A model generated the notes under the pieces. That model was given only the letters and a program-made list of their open reading frames with translations. It was not told where the DNA came from and searched no databases. 45,060 nt of DNA from Bacteroidaceae bacterium (lineage in GTDB: Bacteria; Bacteroidota; Bacteroidia; Bacteroidales; Bacteroidaceae). Below, in pieces: positions 1 through 6,631 of the stretch (position 1 is the first letter of the stretch; each line of letters starts with the position of its first letter). Position numbers and translations under genes: made by a program. The DNA is taken from positions 1-45,060 of the forward strand of contig JAILEU010000100.1 in NCBI GenBank assembly GCA_024697785.1, in the 5' to 3' direction.

Positions 1-28
1 GAATTAATCCATTAAAATACCACATAAG

Positions 29-229
29 ATGAAAACATATATTCAGCCTTCCATAGAGATTCAGGAGATTCAGGTTCAACAGATGGTGGCAGCCAGCATC
101 GGTCTGGACAATACGAACAAGTACACTGGCGACGGCAAGAACTTCGCGCCCCCCTTCCGCAATCCGTTTGCCCTGCCCGGCTTCGGCGGCGGCTTCGGAG
201 GCGGTTTCGGCAATCCGTTCGAAGAATAA
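29..229 (+). CDS. small Gly/Phe-rich peptide of unknown function
   Basis: A 66-residue protein that I cannot assign. The N-terminal half (MKTYIQPSIEIQEIQ, then QQMVAAS at about residues 17-23) resembles a leader-like segment that I recall from many short Bacteroidales proteins (Lys-Tyr-x2-Pro, then a Leu/Met-Ala-Ala-Ser block). The C-terminal half is Pro, Phe, Asn and Gly rich, with two GGGFGGGFG-like runs and an acidic end (FEE). There is no clear signal peptide or membrane segment. It is a single-gene unit: 28 bases of AT-rich sequence precede it inside the window, and an inverted repeat array plus a T-tailed hairpin follow. The bipartite leader/core look would fit a secreted or modified peptide precursor, but no maturation enzyme is visible nearby, so that is only inference. 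Confidence 0.6.
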   Translation: MKTYIQPSIEIQEIQVQQMVAASIGLDNTNKYTGDGKNFAPPFRNPFALPGFGGGFGGGFGNPFEE

Positions 230-239
230 AATCTTATTT

Positions 240-352
240 TCAGACTGACAGGCTATCAGACTAACAGACTGACAAATAATAGTGCAGTAAACGAACCTAA
301 AGCAGAACATTCATCTGATAGTCTAAAAGTCTGTAAGTCTGATAGTCTAAAA
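240..352. repeat. inverted pair of AGACT(N)3-4 short tandem arrays
   Basis: The left part (about 240-272) repeats AGACTGACAG, ATCAGACTAACAG-type units. The right part (about 311-352) carries the reverse complement (TCTGATAGTCTAAAAGTCTG units). The two arms could pair into a long imperfect hairpin downstream of the small peptide gene and before its terminator. Units are 8-9 bp. Confidence 0.7.
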
Positions 353-355
353 AGT

Positions 356-398
356 CAGCGTGCGCAGCATCACCAAGTGCTGCGTGCGCTCTTTTTTT
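356..398 (+). terminator. rho-independent terminator of the small peptide gene
   Basis: AGCGTGCGCAGCA and TGCTGCGTGCGCT form an imperfect stem with a short loop, followed directly by seven T residues (392-398). Confidence 0.8.
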
Positions 399-443
399 GT
401 ATAATTAACTCATGGATTTCCATCGGATATGCTTTTTTTTAGC

Positions 444-451
444 TAACTTTG
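444..451 (+). promoter_or_regulatory. -7 promoter element TAACTTTG for the BASS-like gene
   Basis: It matches the Bacteroidetes -7 consensus TAnnTTTG. No good -33 TTTG is seen at the usual distance. Transcription would begin near 457, which excludes the upstream in-frame ATG at 412 and supports the ATG at 478. Confidence 0.6.
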
Positions 452-477
452 CGGCCTGTAAGCGAAAGAAGGAAAAG

Positions 478-1506
478 ATGAAAGGTGCTGAGGCAGAAAG
501 AGGACGGGCGCGACAGGGCGGAAGACGCTTCATGGACTTTGTCAAGCGGTGGGCGCTGCCCATCAGCATGGTGACGGGCGTGGTGGCCTACTTTGTGTTT
601 GTGGCGCTGCCGTTCAGGCAGGAGGTGTACGTGGCGGCAAACAGGGGGATAGGCATCGTCCAGCCGACGCTGCTGTTCCTGATGCTGTTCTTCTCGTTCT
701 GCCGCATTCGTCCACAGGAACTCAGACTATGTCCCTGGCACCTGCCCTTGCTGCTGATGCAGACGGGATTGTTTGCCGTCCTGGCCTTGCTCATCATCCT
801 GCGCCCTGATATTGAAGGGCGGATTGTCTATGAGAGTGCCATGCTCTGCCTCATCTGTCCTACGGCAACGGCAGCGGCTGTCATTGTGAGGAAGCTGGGG
901 GGTAATGCCGCCCATCTGGTGACCTATACGGTGATGATCAATCTGGTGGTATCCATCGTCATACCCTTGATGGCGCCGCTCATCCATCCACAGCCGGGAC
1001 TGGGGTTTGTGCGCGCCTTTTCGGCCATCATGGCCCGGGTGTTTCCCCTGCTGATGTGCCCCATGCTGCTGGCTTGGCTGATACGCTACACGTTGCCCCG
1101 GCTGAACGACCTGCTGCAAGAGACGGGCGACCTGCCGTTTTATCTGTGGACCGTGTCGCTGGCTCTCGCTATTGCCGTCAGCACGCGAAGCATCGTCCAC
1201 AGCACGGCAGGATTCTGGCATTTGGCTGCGATTGCCCTCGTCAGCCTCGCGTGCTGCCTTTTCCAGTTCTGGGCCGGCAGGAAGATGGGAGGATTGAAGC
1301 TCAACAGACCAACGGACCTGAGCGAAACCATCACCGCCGGACAGTCGATGGGACAGAAGAACACGGTGTTCCTCATCTGGCTGTCTTATACCTTCTTTAC
1401 GCCTGTCACGGCCATTGCGGGCGGATTCTACTGCATCTGGCACAACGTCATCAATTCCATTCAACTCAACAGATTGAAAACCGAAGATTCAGAAAAACGT
1501 ACATAA
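478..1506 (+). CDS. bile acid:sodium symporter (BASS)-like membrane transporter
   Basis: A 342-residue polytopic membrane protein with about nine or ten hydrophobic segments after a basic cytoplasmic N-terminus (rich in Arg/Lys, residues 1-20). The segment CLICPTATAAAVIVRKLGGN and the following membrane helices resemble the BASS/SBF fold (bile acid and organic anion:Na+ symporters), but the substrate cannot be read from sequence. The frame is open from 412; I chose 478 because a -7 element lies at 444-451 and a purine-rich AAGAAGGAAAAG immediately precedes that ATG. An internal ATG at 532 (MDFVKRW) is a possible alternative. The next gene begins one base after the stop, so the two are probably co-transcribed. 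Confidence 0.72.
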   Translation: MKGAEAERGRARQGGRRFMDFVKRWALPISMVTGVVAYFVFVALPFRQEVYVAANRGIGIVQPTLLFLMLFFSFCRIRPQELRLCPWHLPLLLMQTGLFAVLALLIILRPDIEGRIVYESAMLCLICPTATAAAVIVRKLGGNAAHLVTYTVMINLVVSIVIPLMAPLIHPQPGLGFVRAFSAIMARVFPLLMCPMLLAWLIRYTLPRLNDLLQETGDLPFYLWTVSLALAIAVSTRSIVHSTAGFWHLAAIALVSLACCLFQFWAGRKMGGLKLNRPTDLSETITAGQSMGQKNTVFLIWLSYTFFTPVTAIAGGFYCIWHNVINSIQLNRLKTEDSEKRT

Positions 1507-1507
1507 C

Positions 1508-2182
1508 ATGACACTCAACGAAGCAATTCTCGCACGACACTCCGTGCGCCATTACACGGATGCTCCCCTGACGACCGAGCAAGCCGAGACGCTCAAGGCA
1601 GAGATTGAGCGCTGTAACACAGAGGGTAACCTGCACCTGCAGCTGATCATCGACGAGCCGAACGGCTTTCAGGCTGAGAAACCCCACTACGGCCGGTTCC
1701 AGAATGTCCGCAACTACATCGCCCTCGTCGGCGGACGGAGCAAGGACCTTGACGAACGGCTGGGCTACTACGGCGAGCGTGTCGTCCTGCTGGCTCAGAC
1801 GCTGGGACTCAACACCTGCTGGGTGGGGCTGACCTATAAGAAGACGCCCGACGCCATGCAGATTCTCCCCGGCGAAAGGCTGCGTGGAGTCATCGCCATC
1901 GGCACAGGAGCCAACGAAGGCGTGCAGCACAAGAGCAAGCCGTTCGAAGCCGTCACCGAGGGAACGGACTTCCCCGACTGGTTCCGCCAGGGGGTTGAGG
2001 CGGCGTTGCTTGCTCCAACGGCCATCAACCAGCAGAAGTTCAAGTTCATCTGGAACGACGGTCAGGTGAAAGTCAAGGCCGGCATGGGCTTCTTTGCGCA
2101 CATGGACCTGGGCATCGTGGCCTGCCACTTCGAGATAGCATCAGGCCACCGTTTCTTCCTCGACCAGCTGCGCAAACGCTGA
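1508..2182 (+). CDS. nitroreductase-family protein (TM1586-like)
   Basis: A 224-residue soluble protein. The start, with ARHSVRHYTDAPL at residues 9-21, is the classic FMN-binding N-terminal signature (R-x-S-x-R) of nitroreductases. The overall layout, with two similar halves and LAPTAINQQKFKF near residue 170, fits the TM1586-like nitroreductase subgroup in which the fold is made from a tandem half-domain arrangement. It would be a cytoplasmic flavin oxidoreductase using NAD(P)H; the physiological substrate is unknown. It starts one base after the upstream transporter gene stops and ends six bases before the next gene, so it sits in the middle of a three-gene operon. Confidence 0.78.
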   Translation: MTLNEAILARHSVRHYTDAPLTTEQAETLKAEIERCNTEGNLHLQLIIDEPNGFQAEKPHYGRFQNVRNYIALVGGRSKDLDERLGYYGERVVLLAQTLGLNTCWVGLTYKKTPDAMQILPGERLRGVIAIGTGANEGVQHKSKPFEAVTEGTDFPDWFRQGVEAALLAPTAINQQKFKFIWNDGQVKVKAGMGFFAHMDLGIVACHFEIASGHRFFLDQLRKR

Positions 2183-2188
2183 GCCGCC

Positions 2189-2701
2189 ATGGAGAGGAAG
2201 CTTGGCGAGATTCTTGCCGGCCGGCTCGGTGGAGGCGATGTGCTGTACCTCGCGGCTGAGTACGGGGCAGAGAAAGTGTTCCCTTACCTGTCCGATGCGG
2301 ACAAGCGGACGGCGGACAATGCGGCCTGGGTGCTGACTCATTGTCTGTCGGACGACGATGCCTGGCTGACGGCCCATCAGGACGAGCTCATCGACCTTGC
2401 CCTGCGTACGGAGAGCATCACCATGCGGCGTCTGACTATGACCGTCCTGTTGCGAACGCCATTCAAGAGTGACGACGTGAGGACGGACTTCCTCGACTTC
2501 TGCTTCGACATGATGATGCGTCCCGACCAGCCCAATGGAGTACGTTCGGTGGCGATGAAGCTAGCCTACCTTCAATGCCGTCCGTTCCCCGAACTGCTCG
2601 ACGAACTCCGCCAGACACTCGACATCATGGAAACAGAATTCCTCTCCCCCGCCCTACGGACGACGAAGAAGAATCTGCTGAAAGAGACAAGGATGCAATG
2701 A
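2189..2701 (+). CDS. HEAT-like helical protein, unknown function
   Basis: A 170-residue, probably cytoplasmic protein without signal peptide. It appears entirely alpha-helical, with repeated amphipathic helices (for example DNAAWVLTHCLSDDD, MRRLTMTVLLRTPF, GVRSVAMKLAYLQC) that suggest HEAT/ARM-type repeats, a fold used for protein or nucleic acid binding. I do not recognise a named family. It is the last gene of the operon with the transporter and the nitroreductase-like gene (six-base gap) and is convergent with the TlpA-like gene across a repeat-rich intergenic region. Confidence 0.7.
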   Translation: MERKLGEILAGRLGGGDVLYLAAEYGAEKVFPYLSDADKRTADNAAWVLTHCLSDDDAWLTAHQDELIDLALRTESITMRRLTMTVLLRTPFKSDDVRTDFLDFCFDMMMRPDQPNGVRSVAMKLAYLQCRPFPELLDELRQTLDIMETEFLSPALRTTKKNLLKETRMQ

Positions 2702-2733
2702 CTCTCTTTCACTTATTACTATTTTTTTCCTAC

Positions 2734-2911
2734 TACGAATTACACGAATTATACGAATTGGCTCCTTCTCACTAATTATGGTAAATCTGATTCACTAATT
2801 ATGAAAAATTTAATTCGCTAATTATGGTAAATATTTATCCCAATTAGTGAGAATAATTTATCCCAATTAGTGGAAAAAGTCCCTCCCTAAAAATAATTCG
2901 TAAAATTCGTT
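2734..2911. repeat. nested intergenic arrays: 9-bp ACGAATT units around 23-bp iteron-like units
   Basis: From left to right: three direct ACGAATTac 9-bp units (about 2734-2760); three direct units starting (c)ACTAATTATGGTAAAT at 2770, 2793 and 2816, spaced exactly 23 bp; two inverted units ending CCCAATTAGTG at 2849 and 2872, also 23 bp apart; then inverted ATTCGT copies (2892-2911). The region lies between two convergent genes, so it is not an obvious promoter. Confidence 0.85.
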
Positions 2912-2926
2912 GTTTAAAATAAAAAA

Positions 2927-2962
2927 ATTACACGTGTAGCTCTGAACAGTTACACGTGTAAT
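2927..2962 (-). terminator. terminator of the TlpA-like gene
   Basis: A perfect 12-bp inverted repeat (ATTACACGTGTA / TACACGTGTAAT) with a 12-base loop. On the minus strand it is followed by a run of seven T residues. It lies 24 bases past the stop of the minus-strand gene. Confidence 0.85.
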
Positions 2963-2985
2963 TTGTTGTAAGTGGGAATAAGTGT

Positions 2986-4071
2986 TTACTGCAGCACTTC
3001 GGCGAGCTTTTCAGCCAGTTTCTCGCCGCGGAGGTTGCGGGCGATGATGGTGCCGTCCTGACCGATGAGCACCGTGGCGGGGATGGCACGGACGCCATAG
3101 AGGGCAGCACCCTCGCAATCCCAGTACTTCAGGTCGGAGATCTGCGGCCAGGCCATGCCGAGGTCGGCAACACCCTTCTTCCACGACTCCTCGTCACGGT
3201 CGAGGCTTACGCCAACGATACCGAAGCCTTTGGCGCCGAACTTTTCGTAGGCAGCCTTGACGTTGGGCATCTCCTGACGGCAGGGGCCGCACCACGAAGC
3301 CCAGAAGTCAACGAGCGTCACCTTGTTCTGGTTCACGAAGTCGCTCAGCTTGCTGGTGCCACCGGCCATGTTAGCCATCTCGAAGTCGATGAACTTCTTG
3401 CCTACGGACGTGGCGAGCACCTTGTCGTTCTGCTCCTTCAGGCGAAGGGCGGTCTCGTTGGCGGGGTCAGCCTGGAGGTACTTGTCGAGAATGGCAGCGA
3501 GCTCCTCGGCCTCGAAGTTGTAGCCGTACTGCTGGAGCAGATAGGTGCCGAAGGCACAGTCGGCGTTCTCGGCGACGCTGGTCTTGACGGCTTCGTCGTA
3601 TTTCTTCTCCATCACTTCCATCTTGGCGCGGACTTCGGCCATCTCAGCCTCGGTGATGTCCTCGGCCTGGAGGCGCTTGTTCAGGTCGCCATAGCCTTCG
3701 AGGGCATCGTTGAGCACGGTGTTGAAGGCTTCCCAGCGGTTGTTGTTGAGTGTGCCGACGGCCATGTTGTCGCCGTTGTCGTTGATGTCGGCCTTGATGT
3801 TGCCAGCCTCGAGGAAGAAGATGATGCGGGGACGTCCGCCCAGGGTGAGGTAGGCAATCTGGCAGGTGTCGGTCTCGCCCTTGAACTCATACTTGCCGTC
3901 CTTGACGACGGTCTGGGCAAAGGTCTCGAGGGCGCGGCCCTTGACAAGGCTGATGGTCACGGTGTCGCCGTCCTGGGCAACAGGAATGGCTCCGCTCAGG
4001 GTGTAGGCATTCTTGTTCTGGCAGGCAGCCATCATCAGGGCAGCAGCTGCAAAAAAGAATAATTTCTTCAT
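2986..4071 (-). CDS. TlpA-like thioredoxin lipoprotein with DUF4369-like N-terminal domain
   Basis: A 361-residue lipoprotein: signal peptide with lipobox ending at Cys17 (MMAAC), a beta-rich N-terminal domain of the DUF4369 type (about residues 22-125), a charged helical linker (about 130-220), and a C-terminal thioredoxin/AhpC-TSA domain (about 223-361). The redox motif WCGPC is at residues 260-264 with the typical LVDFWASW lead-in. Proteins of this architecture are periplasm-facing thiol:disulfide oxidoreductases common in Bacteroidetes; exact partners are unknown. It is a single-gene unit ending in a strong minus-strand hairpin terminator. Function as a reductase or oxidase cannot be decided from sequence. 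Confidence 0.9.
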   Translation of the reverse strand: MKKLFFFAAAALMMAACQNKNAYTLSGAIPVAQDGDTVTISLVKGRALETFAQTVVKDGKYEFKGETDTCQIAYLTLGGRPRIIFFLEAGNIKADINDNGDNMAVGTLNNNRWEAFNTVLNDALEGYGDLNKRLQAEDITEAEMAEVRAKMEVMEKKYDEAVKTSVAENADCAFGTYLLQQYGYNFEAEELAAILDKYLQADPANETALRLKEQNDKVLATSVGKKFIDFEMANMAGGTSKLSDFVNQNKVTLVDFWASWCGPCRQEMPNVKAAYEKFGAKGFGIVGVSLDRDEESWKKGVADLGMAWPQISDLKYWDCEGAALYGVRAIPATVLIGQDGTIIARNLRGEKLAEKLAEVLQ

Positions 4072-4119
4072 TGGATTTGTTGTTTTATTAGGGTTAATAA
4101 ATTGGTTTTATTGTTTTTT

Positions 4120-4406
4120 AGAGTGCCCTTCGGGGCAGAAATCATTCAAAATTTTTCTCAAAATTATTCAAAATTATGCTCTTTTCGATAAACGTATTAT
4201 TTTGTTAAATTTTGAATTTAATTTTTTGAAATTTCTCTGCGAAGCAGACTCCAAAAGCGGCTTATAATCTTTATTTAGAGTGCCCCTTCGGGGCAGAAAT
4301 CATTCAAAATTTTTCTCAAAATTATTCAAAATATTGATGTTCGAGATTTTGTGAAATATTGGATTGAATTTTAATAATTTCTCTGCAAATCTGCAAAGCA
4401 GACTTC
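4120..4406. repeat. imperfect tandem duplication (~157 bp) in the prs/TlpA intergenic region
   Basis: The gap 4072-4406 holds no gene. A block starting AGAGTGCCC(C)TTCGGGGCAG and continuing through ATCATTCAAAATTTTTCTC occurs at 4120 and again at about 4277. A second shared block ending ATTTCTCTGC...AAGCAGACT occurs at about 4204-4250 and 4363-4405. Each copy opens with a GCCCCTTCGGGGC hairpin and ends with a CTGCnAAGCAG dyad. The rest is AT-rich and slightly diverged. Confidence 0.8.
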
Positions 4407-5369
4407 TTATTTCTGGAAGATGTACTTCACGCTGATGGGCTCGTTGTTGATGATGCGCTGGATGGTGTCGGCAAACAGGGGGGCGATGGAGAGCTGCTTC
4501 AGGCGGGGGCAGCGCTTGCCGTTCTGGTTGTCGAAGGGGATGCTGTTGGTGAAGACAATCTCCTCGAGCAGCGAGGCGTTGACGCGCTCCACGGCAGGAC
4601 CCGACATCACGCAATGGCTGGCAAAGGCACGCACGCTGCGGGCTCCGGCACGCTTCATCTCGTCGGCAGCCTGGGTGATGGTGCCGGCGGTATCGACGAT
4701 GTCGTCGAAGAGCATGACGTTCTTCCCTTCCACATCGCCGATAATCTGTATGGACTCAACGACATTGGCCCGTGCACGCGTCTTGTTGCAGAGCACGAGG
4801 GGGACGTTGAAGTACTTCGCATAGGCTGCGGCACGCTTGCTACCTCCAACGTCGGGGGTGGCCATGACGACGTCGTCCATCGGGAAGTCGAGGCTCTGGA
4901 TGTAGGGAGCGAAGACGTTGCTGGCATAGAGGTGATCGACGGGGATGTCGAAGAAGCCCTGTATCTGGTCGGCATGGAGGTCCATGGTGACGACGCGGCT
5001 GACGCCGGCCACCATCAGCATGTCGGCCACGAGCTTCGAGGCGATGGAGACGCGCGGCTTGTCCTTGCGGTCCTGACGGGCCCATCCGAAATAGGGAATC
5101 ACAGCCACGATGCTATGTGCCGAAGCGCGCTTGGCAGCGTCAATCATCAGCAGCAGTTCCATCAGATTGTCCGCATTGGGGAAGGTGCTTTGGACGAGGA
5201 ATACGTCCTTTCCGCGGATGGACTCTTCGTAGCTCACCGCAAACTCGCCGTCGGCAAAGTGGGTGATAATCATGTTGCCCAGGGGGCAGCCCAGCGACTC
5301 ACAGATTTGTTCAGCAAGGTATCTCGAGCGTGTGCCCGAGAAGACCATAAAAGGAGCAGTTGTACTCAT
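4407..5369 (-). CDS. prs: ribose-phosphate pyrophosphokinase
   Basis: Phosphoribosyl pyrophosphate synthetase, making PRPP from ribose 5-phosphate and ATP for purine, pyrimidine, histidine and NAD synthesis; cytoplasmic. The 320-residue length fits the class I family. Visible signatures are FADGE (38-42), the NADNLMELLLMIDAAKRA region (65-82), the flexible-loop RQDRKDKPR (98-106), DLHADQIQGFFDIPVDHL (130-147) and the PRPP-binding loop DDIVDTAGT (222-230). The frame is open up to 5411, but a -7 element at 5398-5405 and an AGGAGG-like site (GGTTGTCC complement, CCTCCTAAC on the plus strand) place the start at 5369. It is transcribed alone toward the duplicated repeat region. Confidence 0.97.
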   Translation of the reverse strand: MSTTAPFMVFSGTRSRYLAEQICESLGCPLGNMIITHFADGEFAVSYEESIRGKDVFLVQSTFPNADNLMELLLMIDAAKRASAHSIVAVIPYFGWARQDRKDKPRVSIASKLVADMLMVAGVSRVVTMDLHADQIQGFFDIPVDHLYASNVFAPYIQSLDFPMDDVVMATPDVGGSKRAAAYAKYFNVPLVLCNKTRARANVVESIQIIGDVEGKNVMLFDDIVDTAGTITQAADEMKRAGARSVRAFASHCVMSGPAVERVNASLLEEIVFTNSIPFDNQNGKRCPRLKQLSIAPLFADTIQRIINNEPISVKYIFQK

Positions 5370-5397
5370 TATTTTGTTAGGAGGTTGAAAACTCCGG

Positions 5398-5428
5398 CAA
5401 AGGTACGGCAAATCGGGAGAAGAACAAA
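5398..5428 (-). promoter_or_regulatory. prs promoter (TTTG - 19 bp - TACCTTTG)
   Basis: On the minus strand a -33 TTTG (5425-5428) and a -7 TACCTTTG (5398-5405) are separated by 19 bp, as expected for the Bacteroidetes primary sigma factor. The leader is about 20 bases. Confidence 0.8.
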
Positions 5429-5818
5429 ATAAATTGCAAAATTGTTTGCTTATTTGTTAAAGACTTCGTACATTTGTCCCCGAAGTCTGTCCATCCTACG
5501 GACGCGGGCACACTTCAAGACATATCGGAAAAAGGAAGCGTTTTAGCTTTTTCTTGTATAGTAGATCTGGACAATTTGCGAAACCAAGGAAGACGTTAAG
5601 TACGCTCCAAGTTGGTTGTATATACGATGAGTTTATGCTCACACGATACGCCAACGTGTGAGCTCAATTTGTTTTATCTTTGGTTTCAGGCAGTCCAGAG
5701 CCTACTATGCAGGGTAAGTCTAAATCAGGCTCACACTTTCTTTTTCGTGTGCCAACCCATTAACAAACAAAACCAAAAACCGCGCTTCAGGGCCGAGGCG
5801 CATGAAAAAGAGAAAACA
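5429..5818. other. AT-rich intergenic stretch with a -7 box and two dyads
   Basis: No convincing gene. The perfect dyad GCTCACACG-N9-CGTGTGAGC spans 5637-5663, directly upstream of a plus-strand -7 box TATCTTTG at 5675-5682. A second weaker CACAC/GTGTG dyad follows at about 5730-5750. An open frame from 5612 joins the short ORF at 5819 but begins upstream of the -7 box and has no protein-like N-terminus. Confidence 0.55.
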
Positions 5819-5917
5819 ATGAAAAAAGTAACGAGAGTTTTTTTATCTTTAGTGGCAATGTTGGTGTCTCTTCAAGCAATGGGACAATTGCAAACTTCAG
5901 CTTTTTCTGGACAATGA
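5819..5917 (+). pseudogene. signal-peptide-only ORF (32 aa), probably a truncated remnant
   Basis: The ORF encodes a typical signal peptide (MKKVTRVFLSLVAMLVSLQAMGQ, shown in part: basic start, hydrophobic core, A-M-G cleavage region) and then only about nine residues (LQTSAFSGQ) before the stop. This looks like the start of an exported Bacteroidetes protein whose body has been lost, with a lipoprotein gene placed 33 bases downstream. Alternatively it is a genuine small secreted peptide. Upstream are a dyad and a -7 box at 5637-5682, so it may still be transcribed together with the next gene. Base composition is more AT-rich than the flanking housekeeping genes. Confidence 0.45.
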
Positions 5918-5950
5918 CTTGTATCTCACTGGGTTAAAAGATGACTAATT

Positions 5951-6361
5951 ATGAAATACATTCATCGTATCAATGTTTTACTGGCCATAGTTGCAGTAGC
6001 CTTGTGCAATTCTTGTGCAAACGGTAATGCAGATAAGTCCAACTCAAAATTTGAAGAAACTCAAAAACTGATACAAGACATCGCTAGCATGCAATTAGAG
6101 CAAAGAGAGAGTTCCTTTGGCGTCGATAATGCAGGAAAGTGGCTGTATAACAAAGTGAGGGATACTGGCTTTAATTATTACGGATTGAAATCTGCTTCTG
6201 TCAAATATGCAGGTGAAACAATAACTATGGACTATAAGTTCAATCTTATGGTTGTTGATTCAGACGACGTAGTACATTTCTATGAGTTTGCATTAAATAA
6301 AGTAAATGGTTCTTACGTTATTGTGGCAACGGATGCGCCTAAACGATTGTATTCAAACTAA
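5951..6361 (+). CDS. small lipoprotein, unknown function
   Basis: A 136-residue protein with a lipoprotein signal peptide (hydrophobic core LLAIVAVALCNSC, lipid Cys at about residue 22), a charged helical stretch (residues 30-55), and a beta-rich domain with YAGETITMDYKFNLMVVDSDD and FYEFALNKVNGSYVIV. It would be anchored in a membrane facing the periplasm or exterior. I do not recognise the family. It follows the signal-peptide-only ORF by 33 bases and ends just before a terminator hairpin. The gene is clearly more AT-rich than neighbours such as prs and the HU-like cluster, which suggests recent acquisition. Confidence 0.65.
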   Translation: MKYIHRINVLLAIVAVALCNSCANGNADKSNSKFEETQKLIQDIASMQLEQRESSFGVDNAGKWLYNKVRDTGFNYYGLKSASVKYAGETITMDYKFNLMVVDSDDVVHFYEFALNKVNGSYVIVATDAPKRLYSN

Positions 6362-6380
6362 ATCATTGCAAAAAAGTTAA

Positions 6381-6418
6381 GCCGCTCAGTCCACTTGGGA
6401 CGGGGCGGCTTTGCGTTT
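6381..6418 (+). terminator. terminator after the lipoprotein gene
   Basis: AGCCGCTCAGTCC and GGACGGGGCGGCT pair around a 5-base loop, followed by TTTGCGTTTTT. It shares its stem core (GCCGCTC/GGGCGGC) with the opposing terminator at 6521-6553. Confidence 0.75.
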
Positions 6419-6428
6419 TTCGTTCAGG

Positions 6429-6476
6429 CGGATTTGTAATCCGACTGCATTGGAATAGAGGGATTTGCAATCCCTC
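6429..6476. repeat. two REP-like GGATT-TGY-AATCC mini-hairpins
   Basis: CGGATTTGTAATCCG (6429-6443) and GAGGGATTTGCAATCCCTC (6458-6476) are perfect short hairpins with 3-base loops, 14 bases apart. They resemble the paired REP/BIME-type palindromes that are scattered in Bacteroidetes genomes. No transposase is present in the window. Confidence 0.6.
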
Positions 6477-6515
6477 ATCATAGGCGTTCCTTCCTCACGA
6501 GGAGGGTGAGAAATC

Positions 6516-6553
6516 AAAAAGAGCCGCTCGGTCCTATGTGGGCTGGGCGGCTC
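6516..6553 (-). terminator. terminator after the HU-like gene
   Basis: GAGCCGCTCGGTCC (6521-6534) pairs with GGCTGGGCGGCTC (6541-6553). Read on the minus strand the stem is followed by TTTTTGATTTC. Position and orientation suit the minus-strand HU-like gene. Confidence 0.7.
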
Positions 6554-6570
6554 GGGCGATTTAGTTCAGG

Positions 6571-6627
6571 GAATCTGGGGAAATGACAGGGTATCTGGGG
6601 AAATGACGGGAATCTGGGGAAATGGGG
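6571..6627. repeat. three tandem ATCTGGGGAAATG units (19-20 bp period)
   Basis: Units starting gaATCTGGGGAAATGA at 6571, gtATCTGGGGAAATGA at 6591 and gaATCTGGGGAAATG at 6610, between the terminator and the 3' end of the HU-like gene. Confidence 0.8.
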
Positions 6628-6631
6628 ATTA

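Noticed and set aside
727-1464. Minus-strand ORF of 245 codons over the transporter gene
   Set aside because: The plus strand encodes a convincing polytopic membrane protein; the reverse frame gives a Gln/His/Arg-rich, non-protein-like sequence.
2770-2872. CRISPR array from 23-bp spaced repeats
   Set aside because: The repeats leave no spacers of normal length, include inverted copies, and no cas genes are in the window.
5612-5818. Extended N-terminus for the short ORF at 5819
   Set aside because: The extension begins upstream of the -7 box, crosses the dyad and has no protein-like features; the ATG at 5819 starts a proper signal peptide.
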